DNA of 64,000 nucleotides from Myxococcales bacterium (GTDB taxonomy: Bacteria; Myxococcota_A; Bradymonadia; Bradymonadales; Bradymonadaceae), in contig SKON01000193.1 of NCBI GenBank assembly GCA_007120035.1, positions 1 to 64,000 of the forward strand, given 5' to 3'. Under the pieces are notes generated by a model that saw only the letters and a program-made list of their open reading frames with translations, ran no database searches and was not told where the DNA came from. The position numbers and the translations under genes are program-made. Shown here one piece after another: positions 36,074-44,940 of this stretch; the stretch's first letter is position 1; every line of letters starts with the position of its first letter.

Positions 36074-37410
36074 AACCGCTGCAGGGCTTCGTCGGCCCAG
36101 TGGTCGAGGTGGCCGAGCTCCCAGGCCAGATGCAGGATCGTGTACCGGTTGCGGATATCCTTGCTGTGAACGATGGATCGCCGGGCCCGGTCGGTCTCGA
36201 CGCCCAGATCGGAGAACCGAAGGGGGCACTTCGCGCTGTGGAGCTCGTCCTCGATGGCCTGGCTGGTCTGGAGGGTGCGGCCCACCCGGGTCTTCAGCTC
36301 GGGCCACCCCTCTTTGAGGGTGGTCAACCGGACCCGGAGATCCTCGGGGGTGGGATAGGCTTTCCTGGCGTGGGTGACGACAGCGTCAAAGAGGGGACCG
36401 AAGCGCTCTCGTAGGAGCGCCTCGTAGTCGTCCCAGGGGAGCAGGGCGTCGACCCGAGCGTCGATGTCGATGGTGTCCGGGTCCAGGGCCTGGAGCTTCT
36501 CGTAGAGGAAGGCCGAGGTGATCGTGCCCACGCCGACCTGGCAGCCGTGGAAGTCATGGGGCTCATCGAAGGCGATTGCCGTCATGTCGATGAAATGGCT
36601 GATCAGGTGTTCGCCGCCGGAGGCGGGGCTCGACGAACCGGCGACGCTCATGGCCAGCCCGGAGAGCATCAAGGAGGCGGTGAGGCCGGCGACGGCCTCC
36701 CTGTCGCGGTCGGGCAGGAGGGGCGCTACGTCTTTGAGCATCGCGGCGCCGGCCTCGATGATCTCCATGGCCTCGTCGGAGTGGAAGGATCCCGTGAGCC
36801 AGGCCGAGAGCTGCCAGTCGGCGTTGGAGACGGGCTTGCTCATCAGATCTCCGAGGCCGCTGCAGATCATCCGGTAGGGCGCGTTGGCCATCACGTCCAC
36901 GTCGGCGATGATCACCGCCGGGGCCTTGCAGGGATTGGTGGTCTTGACTCCATCGGAGAGGACGGCGGCGATCCCCGAGGTGTAGCCGTTCATGCTGGGG
37001 GCGGTACCCACGCAGGCCATAGGGACGCCGGCGTTATGGCTGGCCATCTTGACGATGTCGTTGATGGTGCCGGCCCCGACGGCGATGGCGGCGGTGGCCT
37101 TCGACGCCTTCAGGGCCTCCTCGAAGGCGGCGATGCGGTCGTCGGTGCAGATCGGATCGCCGCCGTCGGCCTCGGGCACCACGTCGTAGCGCTCCCAGGT
37201 CAGGGAGGCCCCATCGAGGTGGGCCGCTACGTCGGCGCCGGCGGCCTCCCAGGTGTTGTCGTCGACGGCGACGAGCCACAGCCCCTTCGGGAGGTGGTCC
37301 TGCAGCGCTTGCAGTCCTCCCTCTTCCATTGCATGGTGGCCAATCACGAGGGCGCGAGTGTCGAGACGAGACTGAAATCGAGACAGAAGATCATCGATGA
37401 TCGGGAACAT
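36067..37410 (-). CDS. egsA: sn-glycerol-1-phosphate dehydrogenase family (EgsA/AraM)
   Basis: Iron/zinc-dependent dehydrogenase of the group that reduces dihydroxyacetone phosphate to sn-glycerol-1-phosphate, the enantiomer used by archaeal lipids; AraM of Bacillus is the known bacterial case. The NAD site shows AVGAGTINDIVKMASH and the block GTAPSMNGYTSGIAAV. Metal ligands are likely the Asp in DLMSKPVSNADW, the His in GGEHLISHFID and the His in HDFHGCQVGVGT. At 447 residues it is about 50 longer than AraM, with extra C-terminal helices. No prenyltransferase or other ether-lipid gene is in the window, so the pathway is open. Confidence 0.85.
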   Translation of the reverse strand: MFPIIDDLLSRFQSRLDTRALVIGHHAMEEGGLQALQDHLPKGLWLVAVDDNTWEAAGADVAAHLDGASLTWERYDVVPEADGGDPICTDDRIAAFEEALKASKATAAIAVGAGTINDIVKMASHNAGVPMACVGTAPSMNGYTSGIAAVLSDGVKTTNPCKAPAVIIADVDVMANAPYRMICSGLGDLMSKPVSNADWQLSAWLTGSFHSDEAMEIIEAGAAMLKDVAPLLPDRDREAVAGLTASLMLSGLAMSVAGSSSPASGGEHLISHFIDMTAIAFDEPHDFHGCQVGVGTITSAFLYEKLQALDPDTIDIDARVDALLPWDDYEALLRERFGPLFDAVVTHARKAYPTPEDLRVRLTTLKEGWPELKTRVGRTLQTSQAIEDELHSAKCPLRFSDLGVETDRARRSIVHSKDIRNRYTILHLAWELGHLDHWADEALQRLA

Positions 37411-37462
37411 ATCGGGGTTTCCTCAAGGCCTGAGAGAGGGTTGGGAAATCTGGGGGAAAAAT

Positions 37463-37491
37463 TTGCCCCCTGAGCTTCCGCCCCTTATAAC
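37463..37491 (+). promoter_or_regulatory. Sigma-70-type promoter upstream of the sigma-like small gene
   Basis: TTGCCC, 17 bases, TATAAC, about 120 bases before the TTG start at 37616. It is divergent from egsA. The leader in between shows no obvious structure. Confidence 0.55.
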
Positions 37492-37615
37492 ATAGGAGCG
37501 CTTACGCCGCAGGGCTTTCTGAATGTGTGTGCGCGCAGGATACGACAAATGCGATTTCGATCATCGGTGAAATGGATGTCTCCAGGGCCGGTGGTGTTCG
37601 GTGGAGGAATGGACG

Positions 37616-37924
37616 TTGACTAAGCAAAGCAAAAGCGAACGAGACGCGGCGGTATCCACGACCACCGAAGGGGAAGCCCAGGACGTGAGCACCACGTCTG
37701 ACGCCCTGACTCCTCGAGAAGAGAAGGTCTTGCGCATGGTGCATGGAATGAGTGAAGAAGACTCCCACCTCTTGCAGTTTGCCCTCGGGGCCGACGAAGA
37801 CACTCAGATGAAGCTGGCCCTGATCGAGGATCAGGTCCTGCGGTATCTCAAAGCGTCGGAGGCGACCGGAGAGGTCCGGATCTCGCCGGCGGAGCTTCTG
37901 TCGGCCTGGTTGGAAGACGAGTAA
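37616..37924 (+). CDS. Small protein resembling sigma-70 region 4 without its DNA-reading residues
   Basis: A 102-residue protein. Residues 31-41 (LTPREEKVLRM) are the hallmark that opens region 4 of RpoD-type sigma factors. The rest aligns by eye with region 4: GMSEEDSHLL over the usual G-I-x-D-H-T-L stretch, and LIEDQVLRYLK over the recognition helix Q-I-E-x-x-A-L-R-K-L. The arginines that normally contact the -35 box are replaced (T-Q-M-K-L-A instead of T-R-E-R-I-R). No regions 1-3 exist. TTG 37616 is preferred over GTG 37601 because GGAGG lies eight bases before it. It could bind the beta-flap of RNA polymerase or an anti-sigma factor; this is inference. Confidence 0.7.
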   Translation: MTKQSKSERDAAVSTTTEGEAQDVSTTSDALTPREEKVLRMVHGMSEEDSHLLQFALGADEDTQMKLALIEDQVLRYLKASEATGEVRISPAELLSAWLEDE

Positions 37925-38034
37925 TTTCGGTAGTCAGTGAAGGGGGGAGGATCCCCGGGGCTTGGCCCCGTGGGGGAGCTCTGGTAACGTCCGCCCGCTC
38001 GACGAGGTGTCGAGAAGTCAAGCGGAGGTCGACG

Positions 38035-39546
38035 ATGTTCCAGAAGATTCTGATCGCCAACAGGGGAGAGATCGCGGTCCGCGTGATGCGGACCCTTCGA
38101 GAGATGGGGATCGCCACGGTGGCGGTGTTCTCCGAAGCCGATCGGGAAGCCCTGCATGTCCGGATGGCTGATGAGGCGGTGTGCGTGGGACCGGCGTCGA
38201 GCTCGGAGAGTTACCTGCGGATCGATAAGATCCTGGAGGCGGCGGCTCTGACCGGGGCGGAGGCGATCCACCCCGGCTACGGCTTCCTGAGCGAGAACGC
38301 CGAGTTCGCCCGGGCCTGCAAAGAGGCGAAGATCACCTTCATCGGTCCCTCGCCTGAGGCCATCGACGTGATGGGTGAGAAGACCCGGGCTCGGAAGTTG
38401 ATGGCCGAGGCCGGTGTGCCCCTGGTCCCGGGGACCCCGTCGGCCGTGGAGGACCCCAAAGAGGCTCTGAAGGCTGCCGAGGAGATGGGCTTCCCGGTGC
38501 TGATCAAGGCCGCCGCCGGCGGCGGCGGAAAGGGCATGCGCCGCGTCGATGATCCGTCGGAGTTTCAGGCCGCCTTCGAGGGGGCCCGGCGGGAGGCGAT
38601 CAGCGCCTTCGGAAACGGCGACGTGTACGTCGAGAAGTTCGTCTTGAAACCCCGCCACGTGGAGATCCAGGTGATGGCCGACGGCCATGGCAACGTGGTG
38701 CACCTCTTCGAGCGGGACTGCTCCGTGCAGCGGCGCCACCAGAAGATCATCGAGGAGACCCCCTGTCCGGTGCTCGCCGAGGAGACCCGGCAGGCCATGG
38801 GAGAGGTGGCCGTGCAGGCCGCCCGGGCCGTGGATTACATCGGGGCCGGGACCGTGGAGTTTCTCCTCGATCAGGACCAGAGCTTTTACTTCCTGGAGAT
38901 GAACACCCGCCTGCAGGTGGAGCACCCCATCACAGAGATGATCACCGGCGTCGATCTGGTTCGGTGGCAGGTCAAAGTGGCCAACGGGGAGCCCCTGGCG
39001 TTGCGACAGGAAGACCTGACGATCCGGGGCGCCGCCGTGGAGTGCCGGATCTATGCCGAGGATCCGGAGAATCAGTTCCGGCCCTCACCGGGGAAGATCG
39101 AGGCCCTGCGACCGCCGTCGGGCCCGGGGGTTCGGGAAGACGGCGGGGTGTACGCCGGGGCGACAGTGCCCGTGCACTACGACCCGATGATCTCCAAGCT
39201 GATCACCTGGGGAGAGGACCGGGAGCAGGCGGTCGCCCGGATGCGGCGGGCTCTTCAGGAGTACGTGATCACCGGGATCACCACGAACCTGGCGTTTCAT
39301 CGGGAGGTCCTGGACCACCCGGACTTCGTCAGCGGTGAGTACGACACGAATTTTGTGCCCCGATGGCTGAAAGAGCGGGATCAGACGGGCCCCACCCACC
39401 AGGAGCTGGCTGAGCTGGCGGCGGTGATCTACGCCTACCAGCGAGACCAGAAGCCGGCGACGGCCCAGCTCACGGGACCGTCGACGTCGACGGGGAGCAA
39501 GTGGAAGCACTTCGGGCGGCTGCGAGAGCTGGGCCGAGGCAAGTAA
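38035..39546 (+). CDS. Biotin carboxylase subunit of an acyl-CoA (propionyl-CoA type) carboxylase
   Basis: ATP-dependent carboxylation of biotin, first half-reaction of acyl-CoA carboxylases. The 503-residue protein starts FQKILIANRGEIAVRV, has the glycine-rich ATP loop AAAGGGGKGMR, the block HVEIQVMAD, the catalytic EMNTRLQVEHP and the end FVPRWL. The C-terminal 50 residues are extra compared with AccC. Its neighbours, a separate biotin carrier and methylmalonyl-CoA mutase, indicate propionyl-CoA as the natural substrate. A carboxyltransferase subunit is not in the window. The next gene starts ten bases after its stop. Confidence 0.92.
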   Translation: MFQKILIANRGEIAVRVMRTLREMGIATVAVFSEADREALHVRMADEAVCVGPASSSESYLRIDKILEAAALTGAEAIHPGYGFLSENAEFARACKEAKITFIGPSPEAIDVMGEKTRARKLMAEAGVPLVPGTPSAVEDPKEALKAAEEMGFPVLIKAAAGGGGKGMRRVDDPSEFQAAFEGARREAISAFGNGDVYVEKFVLKPRHVEIQVMADGHGNVVHLFERDCSVQRRHQKIIEETPCPVLAEETRQAMGEVAVQAARAVDYIGAGTVEFLLDQDQSFYFLEMNTRLQVEHPITEMITGVDLVRWQVKVANGEPLALRQEDLTIRGAAVECRIYAEDPENQFRPSPGKIEALRPPSGPGVREDGGVYAGATVPVHYDPMISKLITWGEDREQAVARMRRALQEYVITGITTNLAFHREVLDHPDFVSGEYDTNFVPRWLKERDQTGPTHQELAELAAVIYAYQRDQKPATAQLTGPSTSTGSKWKHFGRLRELGRGK

Positions 39547-39555
39547 GGAGCCAGA

Positions 39556-40092
39556 ATGAGCGAGAGAGCGCGGTATTTTCTACCCGGCGACGAAGAGGAC
39601 GACCGGGTCTTCGAGGTGGTGCCCGTCGATGGCCTCCTCCGGGTGACCACGCCGGAGGGGAATGTGGTGGACGTCGATGCGTTCTCCCCTGGTCCGGGGC
39701 AGCTTCACCTCCTGTGGGGCCAGCGGTCCGTGGACGTCGACGTGGTCGAAACCGACCAGGGACTGGCGGTCTACGTCGACGATCAGCGGTTTGACCTGGA
39801 CGTGCTCAGTGAGCGGGAGCGTCGTATGCGTACCGCTACGGGCGGTCGCGGCGGGGCGGCGAGCCCGGAGCTCACCAGCCCGATGGCGGGCAAGGTGGTG
39901 AAGATTCTGGCCCAGGCGGGCGCCACCGTGGAGGAGGGCGACCCCCTGGTGGTCGTGGAGGCGATGAAGATGGAGAACGATCTCAAGGCACACCGGGCCG
40001 GGGTGGTGGCGACCATCGCCGTGGAGTCCGGGCAGGCCGTAGAGATCGGCGACCTCCTCTTGACCATCGAGGACGACGGAGACGGAGAATGA
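39556..40092 (+). CDS. Biotin carboxyl carrier protein
   Basis: Carries the carboxylated biotin between carboxylase and carboxyltransferase. The 178 residues end in a biotinyl domain with the attachment motif [11 protein letters not shown]; biotin is joined to the Lys. A Met/Lys flanked [11 protein letters not shown] strand starts the domain at about residue 110. The first 95 residues form a beta-rich domain like that seen in the linker part of propionyl-CoA carboxylase alpha chains (BT-type), here split from the carboxylase. AAGGAG precedes ATG 39556; it overlaps the mutase gene by ATGA. Confidence 0.92.
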   Translation: MSERARYFLPGDEEDDRVFEVVPVDGLLRVTTPEGNVVDVDAFSPGPGQLHLLWGQRSVDVDVVETDQGLAVYVDDQRFDLDVLSERERRMRTATGGRGGAASPELTSPMAGKVVKILAQAGATVEEGDPLVVVEAMKMENDLKAHRAGVVATIAVESGQAVEIGDLLLTIEDDGDGE

Positions 40093-41768
40093 GCGAAGAG
40101 TCGTTCCAGGACGCCCTGCAAAAGGCCCGACAGACCTGGGAGGAGGAGGTCTTGGAGCCCCTGCTGAAGAAGTACGGGGTTCGCCGAGAGTCCTTCCCCC
40201 TCTCCGATGGGACCGAGGTGGATGGACTCTACGGCCCCGAGGACCGAGCCGACGAGGACTTCCTCGACGAGGTCGGGTTCCCCGGGGAGTACCCCTTCAC
40301 CCGAGGCGTGCAGCCCACGATGTATCGGGGCCGCCTGTGGACCATGCGGCAGTACGCCGGCTTTGGGACGGCCCAGCAGTCCAACGAGCGGTATCAGTAC
40401 CTCCTCTCCCAGGGCACCTCCGGGCTGAGCGTGGCCTTCGACCTGCCCACCCAGATGGGCTACGACTCCGACCACGGCCGGGTCCGAGGAGAGGTCGGCA
40501 AGGTCGGGGTGGCCATCGACAGCATCGCCGACATGGAGGTGCTCTTAGCGGACCTGCCTCTGGACAAGATCTCCACGTCGATGACCATCAACTCCACGGC
40601 GTCGATCCTCCTGGCCCTCTATGTGGCCGTCGCTGACGGTCGGGGGATCGACCGGGATAAGCTCCGAGGGACGATCCAGAACGATATCCTCAAGGAGTAC
40701 ATCGCTCGGGGGACCTACATCTATCCCCCTCGCCCGAGCATGCGGATCATCACGGATATCTTCGAGTTCTGTCAGGCCGAGGTGCCGCGGTGGAACACGG
40801 TGAGCATCTCGGGCTACCACATCCGGGAGGCCGGGAGCACGGCCGTCCAGGAGGTGGGGTTCACCCTGGCCAACGGAATCGCCTACGTGGAGGCGGCGCT
40901 GAAGAGCGGACTCGACGTAGACGACTTCGCCGGCCGGCTCTCGTTCTTCTTCAACGTCCACAACAACTTCTTCGAAGAGGTGGCGAAGTTTCGGGCCGCC
41001 CGGAGGCTGTGGGCCAAGATCATCAAGGAGCGGTTCGGAGCCAAGTCGGAGCGGTCCATGCGGCTCCGGTTCCACAGCCAGACCGCCGGGTCCACGCTGA
41101 CGGCCCAGCAGCCCCAGGTGAACCTGATTCGGGTGGCCATGCAGGCGTTGGCGTCGGTGTTGGGCGGGACCCAGTCGCTGCACACCAACTCCTGGGATGA
41201 GGCCCTGAGCTTGCCCACGGAGGCGTCGGCGCAGTTGGCCCTGCGGACCCAGCAGGTGATCGCCTATGAGACCGGGGTAGCCGACGTGATCGACCCCCTG
41301 GCGGGGAGCTACTTCCTGGAGACCCTCACAGATCATATCGAGGAGGGGGCCGCCGAGTACATCGAGCGGATCGATGAGATGGGCGGTGCCGTGGCGGCGA
41401 TCGAGGCTGGGTTCCCTCAGGCCGAGATCCAGGAGGCCGCCTATCAGGCGCAGCTCTCCCAGGAGCGCGGCGAGTCGGTGATCGTCGGGATGAATCGGTT
41501 TAAGGTTCGGGAAGAGCCCGTGGAGGGCCTGTTGCGGATCGACGACGCCGTAGAGACTGAGCAAGTAGAGCGCCTGCGCCAATTCAAGGCCTCTCGATCA
41601 GCCACCGAGGTGGAGGAGGCCCGACGGGTGCTCGCCGAAGCCGCCCGGGGGTCGAGCAACCTGATGCCGGCCATCGTGGCCGCCGTGAAGTCCAAGGTCA
41701 CCCTTGGTGAGATCGCCGAGACCCTCCGAGGGGAGTTCGGCGAATACGTAGAAAACGTGGTCTTTTGA
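40089..41768 (+). CDS. mcmA: Methylmalonyl-CoA mutase large subunit (catalytic part only)
   Basis: B12-dependent isomerase converting methylmalonyl-CoA to succinyl-CoA. The 559 residues hold the substrate-binding TIM barrel: [84 protein letters not shown] and [11 protein letters not shown]. The cobalamin-binding domain (DxHxxG) is absent, so a separate small subunit must exist elsewhere, as in archaeal and some bacterial two-gene mutases. Overlap with the carrier gene ties it to the carboxylase operon. Confidence 0.93.
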   Translation: MSEESFQDALQKARQTWEEEVLEPLLKKYGVRRESFPLSDGTEVDGLYGPEDRADEDFLDEVGFPGEYPFTRGVQPTMYRGRLWTMRQYAGFGTAQQSNERYQYLLSQGTSGLSVAFDLPTQMGYDSDHGRVRGEVGKVGVAIDSIADMEVLLADLPLDKISTSMTINSTASILLALYVAVADGRGIDRDKLRGTIQNDILKEYIARGTYIYPPRPSMRIITDIFEFCQAEVPRWNTVSISGYHIREAGSTAVQEVGFTLANGIAYVEAALKSGLDVDDFAGRLSFFFNVHNNFFEEVAKFRAARRLWAKIIKERFGAKSERSMRLRFHSQTAGSTLTAQQPQVNLIRVAMQALASVLGGTQSLHTNSWDEALSLPTEASAQLALRTQQVIAYETGVADVIDPLAGSYFLETLTDHIEEGAAEYIERIDEMGGAVAAIEAGFPQAEIQEAAYQAQLSQERGESVIVGMNRFKVREEPVEGLLRIDDAVETEQVERLRQFKASRSATEVEEARRVLAEAARGSSNLMPAIVAAVKSKVTLGEIAETLRGEFGEYVENVVF

Positions 41769-41783
41769 GCGACGAAGAGAGAT

Positions 41784-43133
41784 ATGAGCGAGTCAATTGA
41801 CGGGGTTCGTCTTCTCCGACCCAGGTTTCAGAAAGCCCTGGTCCTGGAAGAACCGGATCCGAGCCTGGATAAGCACCTGACGGCCCTGGGGATCTGCGTG
41901 GATCGCCTGGGCCTGGAGCTGACGGAGCGGCGCGAAGAGGTGCTGCGGGTCCTCAAAGAGGGCCAGCACGACCTGATCTTCAAGCGGAGTAAGTTCGAGG
42001 TCGATGAGGAGGTGCTGACCGCCTCGGAGAACCTGGCGGCGATCATGCTCTGCTGCATCGGCGACGACTCCGTGGACAAGCAGGCCGCGGCTCGCCAGGG
42101 GGTCCTGGTGATGAATGATCCCATCAGCAATGGCCGCAGCGTGGTGGAGATGGTGATGGGGGAGATGATCTGCCTGGCCCGGCGGATCTTTGAGGCCGAT
42201 CGAGAGGGCCGGCGCCATCTGTGGACCAAGGCCAGCACGGGCCGGTTCGAGCTGAAGGGGAAGAACCTGGCCCTGATCGGCCTGGGTAATATCGGCAAGC
42301 AGGTCGCGCAGGTCGCCGACGCCTTCGGGTTGAACGTGTACTTCTACGACAACCGGGAGTTGGCCCGGGAGGTGGGCGAAGCCCTGGGGTGGAGGTCCTG
42401 CGACAGCCTGGCCGAGGCGTTCCGGATCGCCGATGTGGTGTCCGTGCACGTCTCCGCCGAGGACTACCGGGGACGGTCCAATCGAGAGATGATCACCTAC
42501 GACCACTTCGCCCAGCTCGCCGCCGACAGGCCCCCGAAGAGTCCCCGGATCTTCATCAACGCCGCCCGGGGGTTCCTCTACGATCCCTCGGATCTGAAGC
42601 GAGCCCTGAAAGACGGCGCCGTGTGTCGAGCAGCGGTGGACGTCTTTCCCTCGGAGCCCGGGAGTCAGAAGGATAAGTGGGTCAACCCCTTCGCCGAGGA
42701 AGCCCACGTGATCTCCACCCCCCATATCGGTGCGGCCACCGAAGAGGCCCAGCCCCGGATCGCCCAATACATGGCCAACACGACTCGCCTCTTCAATCGG
42801 TATGGGACGGTGCGAGACTGCGTGTTCAGCCCGGGGCAGACCATCGGGGTGGACGCCGATAAGGCGGCCACGATCCTGACCGTGATTCACAGCGATCAAC
42901 GGGGAACGAAGAAGGCCGTCGATGACGCGATCTTCGAGGCCGGGTTGAACAACCTGGAGTCATCCCACCGGGACTTCCCGGACTTTGGGTTTGCCTATGA
43001 GGTCAGCGCCATCGACCGGCCGCTGAACCGCAAGCAGCTCCGGTGGCTGGTGTCCAAGGCCTCGGAGCTCACAGGTGATCCGAAAGCGATCCGGGTGGTC
43101 CGGCAGGTGCCGGTGCCGGAGAAGATCTCCTAA
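41784..43133 (+). CDS. serA: D-3-phosphoglycerate dehydrogenase-like 2-hydroxyacid dehydrogenase
   Basis: NAD-dependent dehydrogenase, probably the first step of serine synthesis. Recognisable are the NAD loop GLGNIGKQVAQ, the substrate strand NAARGFLYDPSDLKRAL, the Asp/Glu pair in AAVDVFPSEP and the catalytic His in STPHIGAATEEAQ. The C-terminal 100 residues after PGQTIGVD look like an ACT-type regulatory tail (ILTVIHSDQRGTKKAVDDAIFEAGLNN). Length 449. It starts 15 bases after the mutase gene and is probably cotranscribed. Other 2-hydroxyacids are possible substrates. Confidence 0.82.
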   Translation: MSESIDGVRLLRPRFQKALVLEEPDPSLDKHLTALGICVDRLGLELTERREEVLRVLKEGQHDLIFKRSKFEVDEEVLTASENLAAIMLCCIGDDSVDKQAAARQGVLVMNDPISNGRSVVEMVMGEMICLARRIFEADREGRRHLWTKASTGRFELKGKNLALIGLGNIGKQVAQVADAFGLNVYFYDNRELAREVGEALGWRSCDSLAEAFRIADVVSVHVSAEDYRGRSNREMITYDHFAQLAADRPPKSPRIFINAARGFLYDPSDLKRALKDGAVCRAAVDVFPSEPGSQKDKWVNPFAEEAHVISTPHIGAATEEAQPRIAQYMANTTRLFNRYGTVRDCVFSPGQTIGVDADKAATILTVIHSDQRGTKKAVDDAIFEAGLNNLESSHRDFPDFGFAYEVSAIDRPLNRKQLRWLVSKASELTGDPKAIRVVRQVPVPEKIS

Positions 43134-43142
43134 CGGGCTGAT

Positions 43143-43739
43143 CTAGGACATCGAGGCCCGGATCTTCTCCACCACCTCGGAGTAGGAGGTGTTCTGCACC
43201 ACCTGGGTCATCAGGTCGGTGTACTTCTCGACCAGGTCGGTGCGGCCCTCTTCCTGGTAGTGTTGCAAGATCTCGTGGAGCTTCACGTAGGTCTTCTCGC
43301 TGTTGACGAAGTACTCCGTGGCGTCCACGGTGGCCTGGATGCCGGCTCGGCTCACCGAGGGCTGCTGGGTCTGGAAGATGAACTCCCGGCCTTCGCTGTT
43401 GAGGATCCCCACGGTGGCTTCGGCCTCGGCCTTGGTGGACGGACCCTCGCTGCTGATCAGTCCTCGGATCGAGAACTGGGAGAACCGGATGGAGTTGAGC
43501 GAGGGGTAGTCTTCCCCGAGGTGTTTCTGAAGAGCGTCAAAGAGGGCGTCGATGGTCCCGACACCGGCGCCCTCGATCTCGATGGCGTCGCCGTTGACAT
43601 TCTTGAGGCGGCAGTGGATCTGACTGCGGCCCTCGGCGAGGCGCTCCTCCATGCGGTACTCCTCGACGACCAGCTCCAGGTATTCGTCCTGGAGGATCTC
43701 CTTCATGAGTCCGAGCATCTTGTCTTGATTGAGAGCCAT
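43143..43739 (-). CDS. Stand-alone LeuA-type (isopropylmalate synthase) regulatory domain
   Basis: A 198-residue cytoplasmic protein. The part GDAIEIEGAGVGTIDALFDALQKHLG is like the dimerised leucine-binding domain at the end of 2-isopropylmalate and citramalate synthases (G-x-G-P-x-D-A-x-x-x-A-L). The following AEATVGILNSEGREFIFQTQQPSVSRAGIQATVDATEYF matches the second half of that domain (ligand loop then helix). No catalytic barrel is present. ATG 43739 has AGAGGA upstream. It may sense leucine or a relative and act on another enzyme. Confidence 0.72.
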   Translation of the reverse strand: MALNQDKMLGLMKEILQDEYLELVVEEYRMEERLAEGRSQIHCRLKNVNGDAIEIEGAGVGTIDALFDALQKHLGEDYPSLNSIRFSQFSIRGLISSEGPSTKAEAEATVGILNSEGREFIFQTQQPSVSRAGIQATVDATEYFVNSEKTYVKLHEILQHYQEEGRTDLVEKYTDLMTQVVQNTSYSEVVEKIRASMS

Positions 43740-43878
43740 CGGTGGTCCTCTTGTTGGTGCGGTGATTGGTGCGTTGGTGCCTGGTGAATTTGGCGTCTGT
43801 GTTTTGCGTGCCCCCAAGAGGTAGTCTACCCTACCAGAGAAGCAAGCGCTTGTTTTTCTTCTCTTCCCGGAGCAGGTC

Positions 43879-44940
43879 GTGCAGAACTACTCAGAGACGC
43901 CGGAGCCCCGCCCCGTCGTGAGAGAACGGTCGACGTACCTGACCGATTCCGAAGCGGCGACGGTGTGCACCATGTTCGCCGATGGATTGCAGAGCGGGAT
44001 GGGGTACGCCAAGATCCTGGAAATCCTGGAGCGGCAGAAGGTAGACAAGAAGATCATCGACCGGCTGCGGCAGAGCCTGTTGGAAGACGGTGATATGCTG
44101 GGGGAGGCGTTTGCGCGGTTCGGGTTGTTGGACACCACGGCCCGGAAGGTGATCTTTGTGGCCGAGCAGCAGGGGAAGTTACCCCTGACCTTTGCTCACC
44201 TATCGAGGTTCTATAAGCAGCGTCATCGGCGGCGGGTGAGGTTTTTGACGTCCCTGGTGGAGCCGATGATCTTGATCATGGTGGGGAATATCGCCATCCA
44301 GCTCTTGCGGTCCGATCTGGGAGCGTTCGTGCAGATGGGGATGGCCGGGGCGATGCGGGCGCTCTTTCCGGTGTTGATCCAGGCGAGCATCCAGTCGGTG
44401 CTCTTGGCGACCGTGGTGGGGTTGGGGGCGCTCTTGGCGATGCAAATGCCCGTGGAGTTTTCGTTGCGAAACGCGGCGCAGCGGATGTGGATCGCTCTGC
44501 CGATCCCGGTGTTCAACTCGTCGGCCCGGTTGAATTCCATCTCCGTGTTCTGTCAGTACACCCAGCAGTCGATCACGAGCGGTTTGACCGTCCATCGAGC
44601 GCTCGCGTTGGCGGCGGAGGCGTCGAATAACCCCCGGATCGATCGCCGGATCAAGGTGGCCCAGCAGGCGATCGAGGACGGGCAGACCCTGGCGGCCGGG
44701 CTACGGCAGATGAAAGCCCTGCCCGACGATGTGATCGACAATGTGGATATCGGTGAGGAGACGGGGCGGCTGGAAGAGCGTTTCGGAGAACTGGCGGAGA
44801 AGTACGACCAGAACGCCGACGAGGCATTCGAGAGGGCGATCCAGACGTTGATCTTCATGACCCGGATCGGGATCTTGGTGCTGGTGATCATCTTTTTGGG
44901 TCTGGCGCTCTTGTCGCTGGCCGATACGGCCCTGGGGTGA
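43879..44940 (+). CDS. Type II secretion/type IV pilus F-family membrane protein (PilC/GspF-like)
   Basis: A 353-residue inner-membrane protein with two T2SF repeats. The first is at about 25-110 (FADGLQSGMGYAKILEIL, LGEAFARFGLLDTTARKVIFVAEQQGKLPLTF) and the second at about 220-310 (QYTQQSITSGLTVHRALALAAEASNNP, DVIDNVDIGEETGRLEERF). Hydrophobic segments follow each repeat (about 125-200 and 325-350). GspF and PilC form the platform on which secretion ATPases act. No ATPase or secretin gene is adjacent, so it is either a solitary platform or works with a distant cluster. GTG 43879 has GGAG upstream. Confidence 0.85.
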   Translation: MQNYSETPEPRPVVRERSTYLTDSEAATVCTMFADGLQSGMGYAKILEILERQKVDKKIIDRLRQSLLEDGDMLGEAFARFGLLDTTARKVIFVAEQQGKLPLTFAHLSRFYKQRHRRRVRFLTSLVEPMILIMVGNIAIQLLRSDLGAFVQMGMAGAMRALFPVLIQASIQSVLLATVVGLGALLAMQMPVEFSLRNAAQRMWIALPIPVFNSSARLNSISVFCQYTQQSITSGLTVHRALALAAEASNNPRIDRRIKVAQQAIEDGQTLAAGLRQMKALPDDVIDNVDIGEETGRLEERFGELAEKYDQNADEAFERAIQTLIFMTRIGILVLVIIFLGLALLSLADTALG

